From Micavibrio sp. (lineage in GTDB: Bacteria; Pseudomonadota; Alphaproteobacteria; Micavibrionales; Micavibrionaceae): DNA of 64,000 bases. Positions within the stretch are counted from its first letter, which is position 1. Each line of letters starts with the position of its first letter. The stretch lies in contig JAPJQV010000008.1 in NCBI GenBank assembly GCA_030824965.1, positions 51,946 through 115,945 of the forward strand, written 5' to 3'. Of the stretch, positions 15,608-25,836 are shown in pieces. The notes under the pieces are model-generated. The model was not told the origin of the DNA. It saw nothing but the letters and a program-made list of their open reading frames with translations, and made no database searches. The translations under genes were made by a program, and so were the position numbers.

Positions 15608-17350
15608 ATGGCAACAAAACTTCTTTCTTTTCTGCTGGCGAGCGCTTTTTTTATCCAGCCGGTTTTTGCTGAATCGCAGCCTGCGCCCTCCGCGCCGCCT
15701 TCGGTTGTTCACAGTCCTATAATGCCGGTCAAGATAAAGCCGCGCCAGAGTGGCGCCGACTCAATTTCCAAAGCCGCCGCCGATATTGAACAGGAAAACG
15801 CAGTTAATCCGAATTCACTGGGACTCTACACCCGGATTTCAGATGGCGGATTAGGCTCCGATTTATGGAAGAATTATCCCGGAAAAGAACTGGCCGCCGA
15901 TCTTGGAATGCTCAACGTCAATATTTCCTCGCCTACATTGCGGACGCTTGTTTTGAAAGCCTTGCTGACGGCCCCGGATCGGGAAAGCTTTGCGGACGAT
16001 AACGCCGGCGAAGCCTTTTCTTCCCGTCTTACTACACTTGTCGATTTTGGCGCTTTCGATGAAACCGTTGTTCTGTATAAAAAACTCGAAGGCAATATAC
16101 CTTCAGCCAAAGCGGCCTTGGCCGGAACCGAAGCTATTGTCAGCCTAGGTCAGATGGGCCTTTCCTGTCTGGAAGAAAAGGCGCTGCCAGATGAATTGAA
16201 AAACACTTCAGCTACGAGCTTCTGGCCCGATTTGAACAGATTTTGCAATATCCTCTTAACCACCGATACAGCGAGCGACGAATCCGAAACATTCGCTAAA
16301 ACTTCGAGTCTTTTTGTTAATGCGAAACAGTTAAAATCTACTGCCTCTTTATCCGAATTAAATGGAAAATCCGTCATAGAAATCCTTGCCATGAACAAGG
16401 TAGGTCTGATTTCCGAATCATTATTTACACCGGATAATGTTAAATCACTCAAACCGCAGATTATTTCCTTATTATTAAAACAATCACCTGTCGATCAATC
16501 TGAAAAGTTAAGTCTACTGGCAGTAGCTGCGGATAAAGGAATGATCCCGCCGACGGATTTTATCAATGAATTCTTAACGCGTGCGGCTACCCCGTCTAAC
16601 GGACAAACCGGGTATTGGCCTGCAATACTTAGTTTATATAGCAAGGCAAGCTCTTCTACGGCTGAAACCGATAAAGCTTCGGTATTAAAAGAAGTTCTAA
16701 ATATCATTCCTTCCGCCAAAAGCGCCGCTTTGCTTCCTTTTGCAGCACAATTCGGGTCATTGAAAGATACCGATGCTTTTACTACGGAACAAGCTCGTCA
16801 AGTTGTTAGCGTATTAATTAAAGCCAAAATCAACGTTTCGGGTCGATGGTTTGCAAAGGCTTTTGGACAAGCGGATGCCGTTTCCAAAGAATCAATGACT
16901 GATATGGAGGTTATTTCTGCGCTCATGGACAATAAAAAAGCCAGTGTTGTAGAAAAATCCCCAAATTCAGCAAGGAAATCTTTCAAGCCCGGCAAGTCAG
17001 CCCAAAGTGTTGAAAATGCTCAACTTCATGCACTTTCACTAATATTAAATAATCAGGAAGCTGGGGGTAACATAAGTGAAAAGTCTTATGAAAATCTTTT
17101 TAACTTGACAGCCCCTACCGATTATGTAATGCCTTCTAAAGAATTAATGAATAACATGACACAGGCCGCTACAAGGCAAGATACTGGAAAAGTTATCATT
17201 TATTCCCTTCAGATACTGAATGGGCAAAGGGCTTCACAGATACATCCTTTGGCTTTTATCAGAATCAGTGAAGGTCTGCAGTCTGTGGGGTTGAGTGACG
17301 AGAATAGAAGCCTTGCGCATGAAGTGCTGGCGGATTTGATAGAAAACTAA
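15608..17350 (+). CDS. Large exported protein of unknown function, helical repeat-rich
   Basis: 580 residues with a signal peptide (MATKLLSFLLASAFFIQPVFA-E), then a Pro/Ser-rich linker to about residue 55 and a long, mainly alpha-helical body of Ala/Leu/Ser-rich helices suggesting TPR- or HEAT-like repeats. No enzymatic motif is visible. It is probably periplasmic. It forms a unit with the 44-residue ORF (1-nt gap) and lies 26 bp before xerD on the same strand, a position where alphaproteobacteria often carry a poorly annotated secreted protein. Function unknown. Confidence 0.65.
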   Translation: MATKLLSFLLASAFFIQPVFAESQPAPSAPPSVVHSPIMPVKIKPRQSGADSISKAAADIEQENAVNPNSLGLYTRISDGGLGSDLWKNYPGKELAADLGMLNVNISSPTLRTLVLKALLTAPDRESFADDNAGEAFSSRLTTLVDFGAFDETVVLYKKLEGNIPSAKAALAGTEAIVSLGQMGLSCLEEKALPDELKNTSATSFWPDLNRFCNILLTTDTASDESETFAKTSSLFVNAKQLKSTASLSELNGKSVIEILAMNKVGLISESLFTPDNVKSLKPQIISLLLKQSPVDQSEKLSLLAVAADKGMIPPTDFINEFLTRAATPSNGQTGYWPAILSLYSKASSSTAETDKASVLKEVLNIIPSAKSAALLPFAAQFGSLKDTDAFTTEQARQVVSVLIKAKINVSGRWFAKAFGQADAVSKESMTDMEVISALMDNKKASVVEKSPNSARKSFKPGKSAQSVENAQLHALSLILNNQEAGGNISEKSYENLFNLTAPTDYVMPSKELMNNMTQAATRQDTGKVIIYSLQILNGQRASQIHPLAFIRISEGLQSVGLSDENRSLAHEVLADLIEN

Positions 17351-17376
17351 GAACGAGAAATATAGGAGAAATTATT

Positions 17377-18363
17377 ATGGCACGTCCAGGTCGTCCGGCA
17401 ATGCCGAAGCCGAAGCTTTCAAAATGGGTAGATTCCTTCCTGGATATGCTCACTACAGAACGCGGCGCAGCATTGAACACCCGTCATGCCTACTGGCGTG
17501 ACCTTGCAGATGTCAGCCTTTTTATCCGTGAAAGCCGTAAAAAAGAAATTGAAAATGCAACCGCGGAAGATCTCAAAGCCTATCTGGCAGATTTAGCAAA
17601 TAAAATTCACGTTAAAGGCCAGAATAAAAACCAAATCGCCGTCCGTACAGTTGCACGCCGCCTGTCTGCGCTCCGTCAATTCTACCGCTATCTTGTATCG
17701 GAAAATGTACGTCAGGATGATCCAACCTCTGCAATTGAATCTCCGAAGCAAACACGCACTCTGCCGAAAACGCTGGCTGAGACCGAAGTTGATGCATTGA
17801 TTAAAAGTGCCGGAGAACAAGGCGGCGCTGAGAGTGTGCGTCTCGTCTGCTTGCTTGAGATGCTATATGCCACAGGTCTTCGCGTTTCCGAACTTGTTGG
17901 TCTGCCAATGGCTGCTATTTCTGAAGGCAACCAGTTTATTATGGTTGAAGGCAAAGGCGGACGCGAGCGTATGGTTCCGTTGTCGGACTCCGCTCAAAAA
18001 GCTGTCAGCCGTTATCTTGAACTACGCAATCAATTTGTATCTGGCGAGAACGCTTCCACTCAATCTCAATGGCTCTTCCCGTCCCGTACATCGGACAGCG
18101 GTCACCTGACACGTCAACGCTTCGCACAGCTCTTGAAAGATCTGGCGCGCGCAGCGAAGATCGACGAAGAGCGCGTGTCGCCACATATTCTGCGCCATGC
18201 TTTCGCAACCCATCTTCTCTCCAACGGCGCGGATCTTCGTGCAGTTCAGAAAATGTTGGGTCACGCCGATATCGCAACGACGCAAATCTACACGCATATT
18301 CTTGGCAAAAAGCTCAAGAAAACCGTTGAGGAAAAACATCCTCTCGGAAAAAAATCCGCTTAA
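17377..18363 (+). CDS. xerD: Tyrosine recombinase XerD
   Basis: Site-specific recombinase that, with XerC, resolves chromosome dimers at dif. 328 residues: SAM-like N-terminal core-binding domain (about 10-115) and catalytic domain with Arg169 (ATGLRVSEL), HxxR at 270-273 (HILRHAFATHLL), a second His in LGHADIATTQ, and nucleophile Tyr305 (IYTHI). An AGGAG site precedes the ATG. The basic N-terminal extension (MARPGRPAMPKPKLSKW) is longer than in E. coli. No phage or integron genes are adjacent, so it is the housekeeping enzyme; XerC is less likely given its place near accA. Confidence 0.9.
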   Translation: MARPGRPAMPKPKLSKWVDSFLDMLTTERGAALNTRHAYWRDLADVSLFIRESRKKEIENATAEDLKAYLADLANKIHVKGQNKNQIAVRTVARRLSALRQFYRYLVSENVRQDDPTSAIESPKQTRTLPKTLAETEVDALIKSAGEQGGAESVRLVCLLEMLYATGLRVSELVGLPMAAISEGNQFIMVEGKGGRERMVPLSDSAQKAVSRYLELRNQFVSGENASTQSQWLFPSRTSDSGHLTRQRFAQLLKDLARAAKIDEERVSPHILRHAFATHLLSNGADLRAVQKMLGHADIATTQIYTHILGKKLKKTVEEKHPLGKKSA

Positions 18364-18385
18364 TTAAAGCAATAAGTTACGAGTG

Positions 18386-18416
18386 ACGGGTTACAAGAGA
18401 GACGCTTGTAACCCGT
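18386..18416. terminator. Perfect 12-bp inverted repeat between xerD and accA
   Basis: ACGGGTTACAAG / CTTGTAACCCGT with a 7-nt loop. It is followed by AATTCTTTCTTG rather than a clean T-run, so termination is only possible. Related GTTAC/GTAAC words around it (18376, 18426, 18436) suggest a decayed larger palindromic element. Confidence 0.5.
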
Positions 18417-18461
18417 AATTCTTTCTTGTAACTTGCAACTCGCAACTAGGGATTAAAAACA

Positions 18462-19409
18462 ATGGCCGCGATGGATTTTGAAAAACCGATTTTGGAACTT
18501 GAAGGAAAGATTGCCGAGCTTCGTCACATGACCAGCAGCAAAGATTTCAATATTGCGGAAGAACTCACTCGTCTTGAAACCAAATCGGAAAAATTGCTGA
18601 AAGCTACTTACAGCAAACTGACACCTGCGCAAAAAGTGCAAGTAGCCCGTAATGGCGACCGTCCACATTTCGTCGATTATGTATCGGCCCTTATTGAAGA
18701 TTTCACGCCATTGGCCGGTGACCGCCAGTTTGCAGACGATCAGGCTTTGATCGGGGGGCTTGGCCGTTTTCGCGGTCGTTCAGTCGTCGTCATGGGTCAT
18801 GAAAAAGGACATGATACGGAGACACGCATTAAACACAATTTTGGCATGGCCAAACCTGAAGGCTATCGTAAAGCGCAACGGTTAATGGAGATGGCTTCCC
18901 AATTCCAGTTACCGGTTGTGACCCTTGTCGATACAGCTGGCGCTTATCCGGGTGTCGAAGCGGAAGCTCGCGGGCAGTCCGAAGCTATCGCTCAATCAAT
19001 CGCATCCTGTCTGCGCCTCCGCACCCCAATGGTCTCGGTCATTATCGGTGAAGGCGGCTCGGGCGGCGCGATTGCGATTGCTACTGCCGACCGTGTTTAT
19101 ATGCTGGAACACTCTATCTATTCGGTTATCTCTCCTGAAGGCTGCGCGTCTATTCTCTGGCGTTCTGCGGGAAATGCGGAAGAAGCCGCAACTGCGCTTA
19201 AGCTGACGGCTCAAGATCTTTTAGGATTGAAACTCATCGACGGTATCATTGAAGAACCGCTAGGTGGAGCCCATCGTGGTAAGACAGCGACAATTGAGGC
19301 TGTTGGCAACCAGATTGAGAAATCGCTGAACGAAATGTCGCCTTGGGACCCTGAACGCCTCATCAAGCGCCGCCAGCAGAAATACCTGGCCATGACACGG
19401 ATCAATTAG
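18462..19409 (+). CDS. accA: Acetyl-CoA carboxylase carboxyltransferase subunit alpha
   Basis: 315 residues; with AccD it transfers the carboxyl group to acetyl-CoA, the committed step of fatty acid synthesis. Recognised by [16 protein letters not shown] at the N terminus, [33 protein letters not shown], the crotonase-fold oxyanion segment [12 protein letters not shown], and [13 protein letters not shown]. Length is normal. Stands 98 bp after xerD. Confidence 0.97.
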   Translation: MAAMDFEKPILELEGKIAELRHMTSSKDFNIAEELTRLETKSEKLLKATYSKLTPAQKVQVARNGDRPHFVDYVSALIEDFTPLAGDRQFADDQALIGGLGRFRGRSVVVMGHEKGHDTETRIKHNFGMAKPEGYRKAQRLMEMASQFQLPVVTLVDTAGAYPGVEAEARGQSEAIAQSIASCLRLRTPMVSVIIGEGGSGGAIAIATADRVYMLEHSIYSVISPEGCASILWRSAGNAEEAATALKLTAQDLLGLKLIDGIIEEPLGGAHRGKTATIEAVGNQIEKSLNEMSPWDPERLIKRRQQKYLAMTRIN

Positions 19410-19856
19410 TCAATAAACCCACTTATAATCTGATTGAGATTGATCCGACATTCCGGTGCCGGAGGGTACGCTTTTTAGCGTCTTTAAATCGATGTTTATG
19501 CGGGCTCTCGCCTTCATATTTTCGAAATTGCCGTGTCCCGCTTTTATATGACCTTCTTGTGTTGCCGCCGCGCGGTAATACAGCATCAAAAAAACCCTTA
19601 TAGCCGCTGTCAAGGATGTAAGGGGGTTTTTCCGGATATTAATCAATGAGCAAATGTCATGGATCGAACAATGTTCCCGACGTGAAATATCCTTCAACGC
19701 ATTCCACATTTCGGGTTCAAGCCGGACAGACGTCCTTCTTCCAAGAATGGTGATATTTTTACTGACTAAAGTACTTTTTGGAGAGTCTTCGGTTTCTTCT
19801 GATTTATACTGATGGTTTTCAATCGTGTGATAATTCATCGTTTGGTTAAAATTCAT
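19410..19856 (-). CDS. Ribbon-helix-helix domain protein
   Basis: 148 residues. A 35-residue variable N terminus is followed by an RHH_4-like core (about 38-90): the beta strand RRTSVRLEPEMWNALKDIS, then a helix pair with SLTAAIRVFLMLYYR, the arrangement of alphaproteobacterial aryl-sulfate-sulfotransferase-like RHH proteins. This suggests a small dimeric DNA-binding regulator. The C-terminal tail (about 100-148) is polar and unassigned. Its stop directly abuts the accA stop (convergent). No antitoxin partner lies next to it. Confidence 0.65.
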   Translation of the reverse strand: MNFNQTMNYHTIENHQYKSEETEDSPKSTLVSKNITILGRRTSVRLEPEMWNALKDISRREHCSIHDICSLINIRKNPLTSLTAAIRVFLMLYYRAAATQEGHIKAGHGNFENMKARARINIDLKTLKSVPSGTGMSDQSQSDYKWVY

Positions 19857-19974
19857 TTTATCCTCCCATTAAGACAACGTCCCAAGAAGATATATACCAA
19901 AAGAAAGAGATATTACAACCTATGCGTTAAAATTTATAAAAAAATACAACTTGCAAGGGTATTTGAATTGCATA

Positions 19975-20247
19975 TTAATTTGATTTTGCGTTTATTTGCA
20001 GGGCATGGACCGGGGGAATTAAGCTTTCCACGGCCGCATAAACCATTCTATGGCAATCTATCCTAGATCTATCCTTAAATTCGGCAGCAACTATAATAAC
20101 TTTGAAATGACTTTCGCCTTTTCCATTATGGCCTGCATGCCCGATATGTTTATGAGAGTCGTCTATCACCTCAAGAATTTCGGGCGAAAATCTTTCGGTT
20201 AATTTATTTATTAATTGCTCTCGGATAGGCTGGAATTCTTGGGTCAT
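19975..20247 (-). CDS. BolA-family protein
   Basis: 90 residues of class II KH-like BolA fold: the LTERFSPEILEVIDDSHKHIGHAGHN segment and the family motif ESHFKVIIVAAEF with the conserved GxGESHF histidine, then SRIDCHRMVYAAV. BolA proteins pair with monothiol glutaredoxins in Fe-S cluster trafficking. It is divergent from the J-domain gene (21 bp between starts). In many alphaproteobacteria bolA, this J-protein, cobS and cobT are neighbours. Confidence 0.92.
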   Translation of the reverse strand: MTQEFQPIREQLINKLTERFSPEILEVIDDSHKHIGHAGHNGKGESHFKVIIVAAEFKDRSRIDCHRMVYAAVESLIPPVHALQINAKSN

Positions 20248-20268
20248 AATCCTTTATTATAGAAGTTA

Positions 20269-20880
20269 ATGCCTAAAATACACCTGAAACCGAACTCACC
20301 CGAATTCGCCGACAAGACTGAAAAGGTCAGGCCAAAATCTCGCATCTGCGAAATGCCGGGTTGTGCGGACCATGGCGAACACCGCGCGCCTAAAAACAAG
20401 GAATTAAAAGATTATTACTGGTTCTGCAAAGAGCATGCCCATGAATACAATAAGGCATGGAATTTCTTTGAAGGCATGTCTATTGAGGATATGGAAGAGC
20501 ATATAGCCCGGGCAACCGTTTGGGACCGCCCTACTCGTCGCTCGGATGCTGCCGGAAATGCCGAAGCGATTAAACGCAAAGCCTGGCAAACCTATCATTT
20601 TACTGACGACGAACCCCCGAAAGATTATACCCAAGACCGCAGCCGGTATGCCGGAAATCGCCAAACGCCGGAATTCGAAGCCTTGGCCATCATGGGGCTC
20701 GAACCGCCTGTTGATCTTGAAAAAATAAAGACAAGATATAAAGCCTTGGCCAAAAAGTACCATCCCGATCTGAACAGGGATGATCCTAATGCCGAAGAAC
20801 TTCTCAAAAAAATCAATATGGCCTATACAGTATTAAAGCTCGCCTATCAGAAATTCGGCGACATGACCCAGCCCGCATAA
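20269..20880 (+). CDS. J-domain protein with an N-terminal Cys-containing region
   Basis: 203 residues. The J domain is C-terminal (about 138-200): AIMGLEPPVDLEKIKTRYKALAKKYHPDLN with the HPD tripeptide required to stimulate DnaK. The N-terminal half has CEMPGC and WFCKEH, a possible C-x4-C...C-x2-H metal site. This architecture is the alphaproteobacterial DnaJ-like protein located upstream of cobS. An ATG start follows a short leader. It probably forms an operon with cobS, 12 bp downstream. Confidence 0.88.
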   Translation: MPKIHLKPNSPEFADKTEKVRPKSRICEMPGCADHGEHRAPKNKELKDYYWFCKEHAHEYNKAWNFFEGMSIEDMEEHIARATVWDRPTRRSDAAGNAEAIKRKAWQTYHFTDDEPPKDYTQDRSRYAGNRQTPEFEALAIMGLEPPVDLEKIKTRYKALAKKYHPDLNRDDPNAEELLKKINMAYTVLKLAYQKFGDMTQPA

Positions 20881-20892
20881 GGAATCATTCAA

Positions 20893-21906
20893 GTGGCAGA
20901 ATTAAAACAAGAACCAATGGCTCTTTCTTTTGACGTGACGCAGCTTGTTCCCAACTCCCCGCGGCACAACACCATTCCCGACAAGATGTTTAATGTAAAG
21001 GATACGTTCGGCCTTGAGATTGACTGGGAAGTACCGGGTTTTGCTCATGAAATGCCAAATGTACCTGCCATCGATCCGGCCTATCAATTCGATCACGATA
21101 CGACACTCGCCATCCTATCCGGTTTTCGTTTCAATCGCCGCGTGATGATCCAAGGCTTTCACGGCACGGGAAAATCCTCGCATATCGAACAGGTTGCCGC
21201 CCGACTTAACTGGCCTTGCGTGCGCATTAATCTCGACTCTCATGTTTCGCGGATAGATCTGATTGGAAAGGACATGATCGTTCTGCGCGAAGGAAAACAA
21301 ATCACCGAATATAAGGAAGGCTTACTCCCTTGGGCGCTACAAAATCCTGTTGCGCTCGTCTTCGACGAATACGATGCAGGCCGCCCGGATGTGATGTTTG
21401 TCATTCAGCGCGTTCTCGAAGCCGAAGGCCGCCTTACCCTGCTCGATCAGAATGTTGTTATCCGCCCTCACCCAGCATTTCGGTTGTTCGCTACAGCCAA
21501 TACGGTCGGGCTTGGCGATACGACAGGCCTCTACCATGGAACCCAGCAATTGAACCAGGGCCAAATGGACCGTTGGAATATTGTAACCATTCTCAATTAT
21601 CTGCCGCATAACGATGAAGTCAAAATTATTGCCGCAAAAGTTCCTGCCATGGAAAACGAATCTGGATTGAAGGATATAGACGCAATGGTGCGAATGGCGT
21701 CCCTCACCCGCGAAGGCTTTAAAAACGGCGATTTATCGACCTTGATGTCGCCGCGTACCGTCATCGCCTGGGCTGACAACTACCAGATTTTCCATGACCG
21801 TGAACTGGCATTTAAACTGAGCTTTATGAATAAATGCGATGAGATGGAGCATTCCATTCTGGCTGAATATTATCAACGCTGCTTTGGCGTTGAATTGCTC
21901 AAGTGA
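20893..21906 (+). CDS. cobS: Cobaltochelatase subunit CobS (AAA+ ATPase)
   Basis: 337 residues, GTG start with AAGGA about 9 nt upstream. Walker A is GFHGTGKSS at residues 88-96, Walker B is ALVFDEYDA, and sensor region is [11 protein letters not shown]. CobS and CobT form the chaperone-like ATPase rings that drive CobN-mediated cobalt insertion in the aerobic cobalamin pathway. The stop overlaps the cobT GTG start. No cobN or other cob gene is in the window. Confidence 0.95.
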   Translation: MAELKQEPMALSFDVTQLVPNSPRHNTIPDKMFNVKDTFGLEIDWEVPGFAHEMPNVPAIDPAYQFDHDTTLAILSGFRFNRRVMIQGFHGTGKSSHIEQVAARLNWPCVRINLDSHVSRIDLIGKDMIVLREGKQITEYKEGLLPWALQNPVALVFDEYDAGRPDVMFVIQRVLEAEGRLTLLDQNVVIRPHPAFRLFATANTVGLGDTTGLYHGTQQLNQGQMDRWNIVTILNYLPHNDEVKIIAAKVPAMENESGLKDIDAMVRMASLTREGFKNGDLSTLMSPRTVIAWADNYQIFHDRELAFKLSFMNKCDEMEHSILAEYYQRCFGVELLK

Positions 21907-23771
21907 CAAATCCCCAAGACAAACTTGAACGCTTTAAAGACGTGACCGCCGCCACGCTACGCGCCGTGGCAAAGAAGCCCCATGTCGAAATAAATTTTAG
22001 CGCGGTTGAAAGCGGCGACCGTCGTCTTGCCTTGACACAGCCTGACAAGGTGCGCCTGCCTGTTCCTGACATTAAACTATCCAAAGCCGATAAAGCCATC
22101 ATGCGAGGCGCGGCCGATGCAGAAGCGCTTCGCATCCGTCACCATAACGCTAAACTTCATGTAAAAACCGCCCCGTCCGATGATCGAGCCCGCGCTATTT
22201 ACGATGCCCTTGAACAAGCGCGCATTGAGGCACTCGGCGCAATCGAGATGAAAGGCGTTGAACAAAATCTTAATGCGGTTTTAGAAAATAAGGCCAATCG
22301 TCTCGGTTACCACAATCAGAAGGATCGTCATAACGATACGCTGCCCGATGCGCTTCATGCTATAGTCCGCGCCGATCTGACCGGAGAAACACTGCCGCCA
22401 GCAGCGCAAAACCTCGCCGATCTATGGCGCCCCTGGATCACGGAAAAACTGGGACTTGATAATTTCTCCGAGCTTAGATCCAAACTCGTCTCGCAAAAGG
22501 AATTTTCTTCTTCCATTAAAGATATTCTCAAGAAACTGGAAATGGATGCGGGTGATCCTTCCGTCTCACCAGAGGAGGAACCGCAGACGGAACAAAACCA
22601 GCCTGAACATAAGCCTCAGGAAAAACCCCAAGAACAAGATGGGCAGGAAGAGGATAATAAAGAGGAGCAATCTTCCGGCAGCGACACAAATGAAGAGGAT
22701 TTCGAGGAGGAAGAACAATCTGATTCCAGCGAAAGCGCCGAAGCCCAGGACCAATCCATTCGCATGGATGATGACGAACAATCCGATCAAACTTCCGAGA
22801 TCAAAACACAACGCACCGATCTTTCTGCCGGACCTGGTACGACCTACGCGATTTACACCACACAATATGATGAGATTGTCAAAGCGGAAGATCTAGCCGA
22901 CGATGAGGAACTTATTCGCCTGCGTGGAATTCTCGACAAGCAACTTGTTCATCTGCAAGCCGTTGTCGCCAAACTCGCCAACCGCTTACAGCGTAAACTT
23001 CTCGCCAAGCAACAGCGCACATGGCAATTCGATTTGGAAGAAGGCTATTTAGATAGCGCCCGCCTCGCCCGTATTGTTGCCAACCCGACCATACCTTTGA
23101 GCTTCAAGCAGGAAAAACAAACCGAGTTTAAAGATACTATCGTGACAATCCTGCTCGATAATTCCGGCTCAATGCGCGGAAGACCGATCACGATTGCCGC
23201 GATGTGTGCCGATATTCTAGCCCGCACATTAGAACGCTGCGGTTTGAAAGTTGAAATTCTGGGCTTTACTACCCGCGCTTGGAAAGGCGGAAAGGCCCGT
23301 GATACATGGATTCAAAACGGACGCCCCAACGCGCCGGGTCGCCTGAACGATCTTCGCCATATTATTTATAAATCAGCCGATACGCCCTATCGCCGCGCCC
23401 GCAAAAATCTGGGACTTATGCTTAAAGAAGGTCTTCTGAAAGAGAATATCGATGGCGAAGCTTTAGCCTGGGCTTACAATCGCCTCGCCCCGCGTCCAGA
23501 AGAACGCAAAATTCTGATGGTTATTTCCGACGGTGCACCGGTCGACGATTCTACCCTTTCGGTCAATCCGTCCAATATTCTCGAGAAGGATCTGCGCCAT
23601 GTCATCGACTGGATTGAATTTGTCGACAAGATCGATTTAACAGCCATCGGCATCGGTCATGACGTCACGCGCTATTACCGCCGCGCCATGACCATCGTCG
23701 ATGCCGATGAACTGGCAAGCGCCTTGGTCGAACGTCTTGAAGGATTATTTGAGCTGGACAAACGCCGTTAA
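21903..23771 (+). CDS. cobT: Cobaltochelatase subunit CobT (VWA domain)
   Basis: 622 residues, GTG start overlapping the cobS stop by 4 nt. N-terminal CobT domain (about 1-210), a highly acidic Glu/Asp/Gln/Ser linker (about 218-300), and a C-terminal VWA domain with a MIDAS motif DNSGSMRG near residue 418 and [11 protein letters not shown]. Works as the second ring of the CobST complex. The acidic linker is typical of the family. The 3' end overlaps the convergent acyltransferase stop by 4 bp. Confidence 0.95.
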   Translation: MTNPQDKLERFKDVTAATLRAVAKKPHVEINFSAVESGDRRLALTQPDKVRLPVPDIKLSKADKAIMRGAADAEALRIRHHNAKLHVKTAPSDDRARAIYDALEQARIEALGAIEMKGVEQNLNAVLENKANRLGYHNQKDRHNDTLPDALHAIVRADLTGETLPPAAQNLADLWRPWITEKLGLDNFSELRSKLVSQKEFSSSIKDILKKLEMDAGDPSVSPEEEPQTEQNQPEHKPQEKPQEQDGQEEDNKEEQSSGSDTNEEDFEEEEQSDSSESAEAQDQSIRMDDDEQSDQTSEIKTQRTDLSAGPGTTYAIYTTQYDEIVKAEDLADDEELIRLRGILDKQLVHLQAVVAKLANRLQRKLLAKQQRTWQFDLEEGYLDSARLARIVANPTIPLSFKQEKQTEFKDTIVTILLDNSGSMRGRPITIAAMCADILARTLERCGLKVEILGFTTRAWKGGKARDTWIQNGRPNAPGRLNDLRHIIYKSADTPYRRARKNLGLMLKEGLLKENIDGEALAWAYNRLAPRPEERKILMVISDGAPVDDSTLSVNPSNILEKDLRHVIDWIEFVDKIDLTAIGIGHDVTRYYRRAMTIVDADELASALVERLEGLFELDKRR

Positions 23772-25729
23772 AAGCCTTTTTGGAAATATTTGGTAAAAAG
23801 ATCTTTCAGATAAATCGCACCCCAATTCGACAGATGACCTTCATTAAAATAGAGACTTTTGCCCTTTGCTTCAAAATAGCATTTCTTATCATCACACATC
23901 AGGGCATCAGGCGCGATAAAAATAATGTCGCTTTTTTTGTTCGCATCTATAAAAGGACCGAAACTATCCTTACGCACTTTGAGAAAAGTTTCTTTGGGCA
24001 GGACCACACTATCGTCATTTTTTATTCCGTATAGAGAATGTATGGCAAAAGTTCGCGGCGGATTGGATGGCGCGAAAGGTACATCGAGGAAAATATAAAC
24101 TTTCGCTCCGAGCTTTTGGATTTCATCTACGGTACGCTGCGTTGCAGCCATTGCTACACTATCATAACGGTTTTTATAAGATGGATACCAGCTTTGATCG
24201 CGAAACAAGGTAATCGGATTTTTCATGCGGTCCGACCAGTTGCCTGCAAGGAAAACATGCCTGACTTTCTTTTCCCGGATTAGGTTGAGAACGCGATTAT
24301 TAAATCCTACACAATCGAAACCGACATTGGCATTTTGCTCATAATTCAAAATAGGCGGACATCCATGAGCCGTTACGACATAGCCGTTCTGCTTATACTC
24401 TTTTGAAAGCTCGTAAAATGCCGGCGCTATGGCATCGGCGAAACTATCGCCCCATAAAATGAAACCCGGCTCAACGCCCTGGCCTGCATTTGACTGACAT
24501 ATTTCACCTTTTTCAAAGCGATCAAATTTCGGTTTATTACAAGATTCTCTGTACGGATTGATGTCGTCTGCACCTTGTGCATAAACCACTACTTGATCGG
24601 GCAATCTTAGCGGCAGACCTTTCGTAAAATGGATAACGAGCCCTTGAATTGCCATGAGTGCCAGAACTACAGCTGCAGCCAGATAAATAGTTTTAGTTGA
24701 CGGAAATATTTGTTTCTTCCGAAACGGCGTCTCAACGAATTTCCATGACAAAACAGCCAGAACAAAAGCCCCAGTAAGGCAAATAAGAGCGACGGAAGCC
24801 GTAAGCTCGATCAACCCGCTATAGCGGACAAAAGCAAGTATAGGCCAATGCCAAAGGTAAAGGGAATAAGATACCAGACCCACAAAAACCGGCCCACGCA
24901 GGGCAAGCATTTTTCCGACGTTGTTTAAACGGTTATTATTAGAGACGATAATAGCCGCCGCACCTAGACAAGGTAACAAAGCCGTAGCACCGGGGAACAG
25001 TGTATGATCGGTGTAGAAAAATATACCCACTGCAATGCATGCCAGACCAAGCCAGCCAAGAATTTCTTTTTTAAGCCCTTCGATATTCACTGGGTTAAGA
25101 GCCAGCAGACAACCAGCCAATAATTCCCATGCCCTGAAAGGCAAAAGATAAAATGCCGACGAAGGAGAATTCCTGACAATAAAAGAAGCTGCAACAAAGG
25201 AAATTATCGAAAAGATCGTAAAATACTTAAACGTTTTTTCCTGACGATATTTCCAGCACAAAAAAAAGCAGATTGGGAAAAACAGATAGAATTGTTCTTC
25301 AACAGCCAGAGACCACGTATGAAGCAAAGGCTTGACTGCATTCTCCGTATCGAAATAACCAGCCTGTGTTTTAAAAAGAATATTGGAAACGAAAATGCTT
25401 TGCGCCGCGACTTGCTGGCCCAAATTCTTATAGTCGCTAGGCAGGTATAGAAACCATCCGGCAAGCAACGTAAATGTTACAACGATTAAAAGCGGCGGCA
25501 GGATCCGCCTGATGCGCCGCTCCCAGAAATCGACGAAGTTGAAATTTCCTGTTTTCAAATCCTTTTGAATAAGAGAAGTGATCAAAAAGCCGGAAATAAC
25601 GAAAAAAATATCGACCCCGACATATCCACCGCTAAAAAGCGTAAAATTGGCATGGCAAAATAAGACGGACAATACAGCGACAGCCCGCAAGCCGTCTATT
25701 TCTGGGCGGTAAGTAATGGACATACTCAT
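23768..25729 (-). CDS. Surface-polysaccharide O-acyltransferase (AT3 + SGNH)
   Basis: About 653 residues. N-terminal acyltransferase-3 membrane domain (about 1-345, ten or more helices) begins with the classic [17 protein letters not shown] and [32 protein letters not shown] is present. The C-terminal periplasmic SGNH domain (about 400-650) has the WGDSFADAI block with the nucleophile Ser and a late HLSNWGA containing the catalytic His. The OafA/YrhL type acetylates LPS O-antigen or other glycans. The ATG at 25727-25729 or 25721-25723 is preferred; one at 25747 would start inside a palindromic repeat and lacks a ribosome site. Confidence 0.88.
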   Translation of the reverse strand: MSMSITYRPEIDGLRAVAVLSVLFCHANFTLFSGGYVGVDIFFVISGFLITSLIQKDLKTGNFNFVDFWERRIRRILPPLLIVVTFTLLAGWFLYLPSDYKNLGQQVAAQSIFVSNILFKTQAGYFDTENAVKPLLHTWSLAVEEQFYLFFPICFFLCWKYRQEKTFKYFTIFSIISFVAASFIVRNSPSSAFYLLPFRAWELLAGCLLALNPVNIEGLKKEILGWLGLACIAVGIFFYTDHTLFPGATALLPCLGAAAIIVSNNNRLNNVGKMLALRGPVFVGLVSYSLYLWHWPILAFVRYSGLIELTASVALICLTGAFVLAVLSWKFVETPFRKKQIFPSTKTIYLAAAVVLALMAIQGLVIHFTKGLPLRLPDQVVVYAQGADDINPYRESCNKPKFDRFEKGEICQSNAGQGVEPGFILWGDSFADAIAPAFYELSKEYKQNGYVVTAHGCPPILNYEQNANVGFDCVGFNNRVLNLIREKKVRHVFLAGNWSDRMKNPITLFRDQSWYPSYKNRYDSVAMAATQRTVDEIQKLGAKVYIFLDVPFAPSNPPRTFAIHSLYGIKNDDSVVLPKETFLKVRKDSFGPFIDANKKSDIIFIAPDALMCDDKKCYFEAKGKSLYFNEGHLSNWGAIYLKDLFTKYFQKGF

Positions 25730-25743
25730 TCCATACACCACCA

Positions 25744-25815
25744 TCATTCAGGTGAAAACCGGGATCCATACAATATACGGATAAATCCCATGGATTCCGG
25801 CTTTCGCCGGAATGA
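25744..25815. repeat. Palindromic repeat copy between the acyltransferase and hisS
   Basis: The right half is a perfect hairpin TTCCGGC-TTTC-GCCGGAA (25795-25812) preceded by ATGGA and followed by TGACG; the left half (25744-25769, TCATTCAGG...GGGATCCAT) is degenerate. It matches the layout GTCATTCC...GGATCC...GGATTCC...GGAATGAC seen in other copies. It overlaps the leader of the minus-strand acyltransferase and ends about 20 bp before hisS. Confidence 0.8.
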
Positions 25816-25836
25816 CGAATAAGGTACATATCTGCT

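Noticed and set aside
17377..18363. Integrase of a mobile island
   Set aside because: Sequence, size and neighbours (accA, no tRNA, no phage genes, no att repeats) fit the housekeeping XerD.
25723..25747. Upstream ATG at 25747 for the acyltransferase
   Set aside because: It would begin inside the palindromic repeat and has no ribosome site; internal ATGs fit the family start better.
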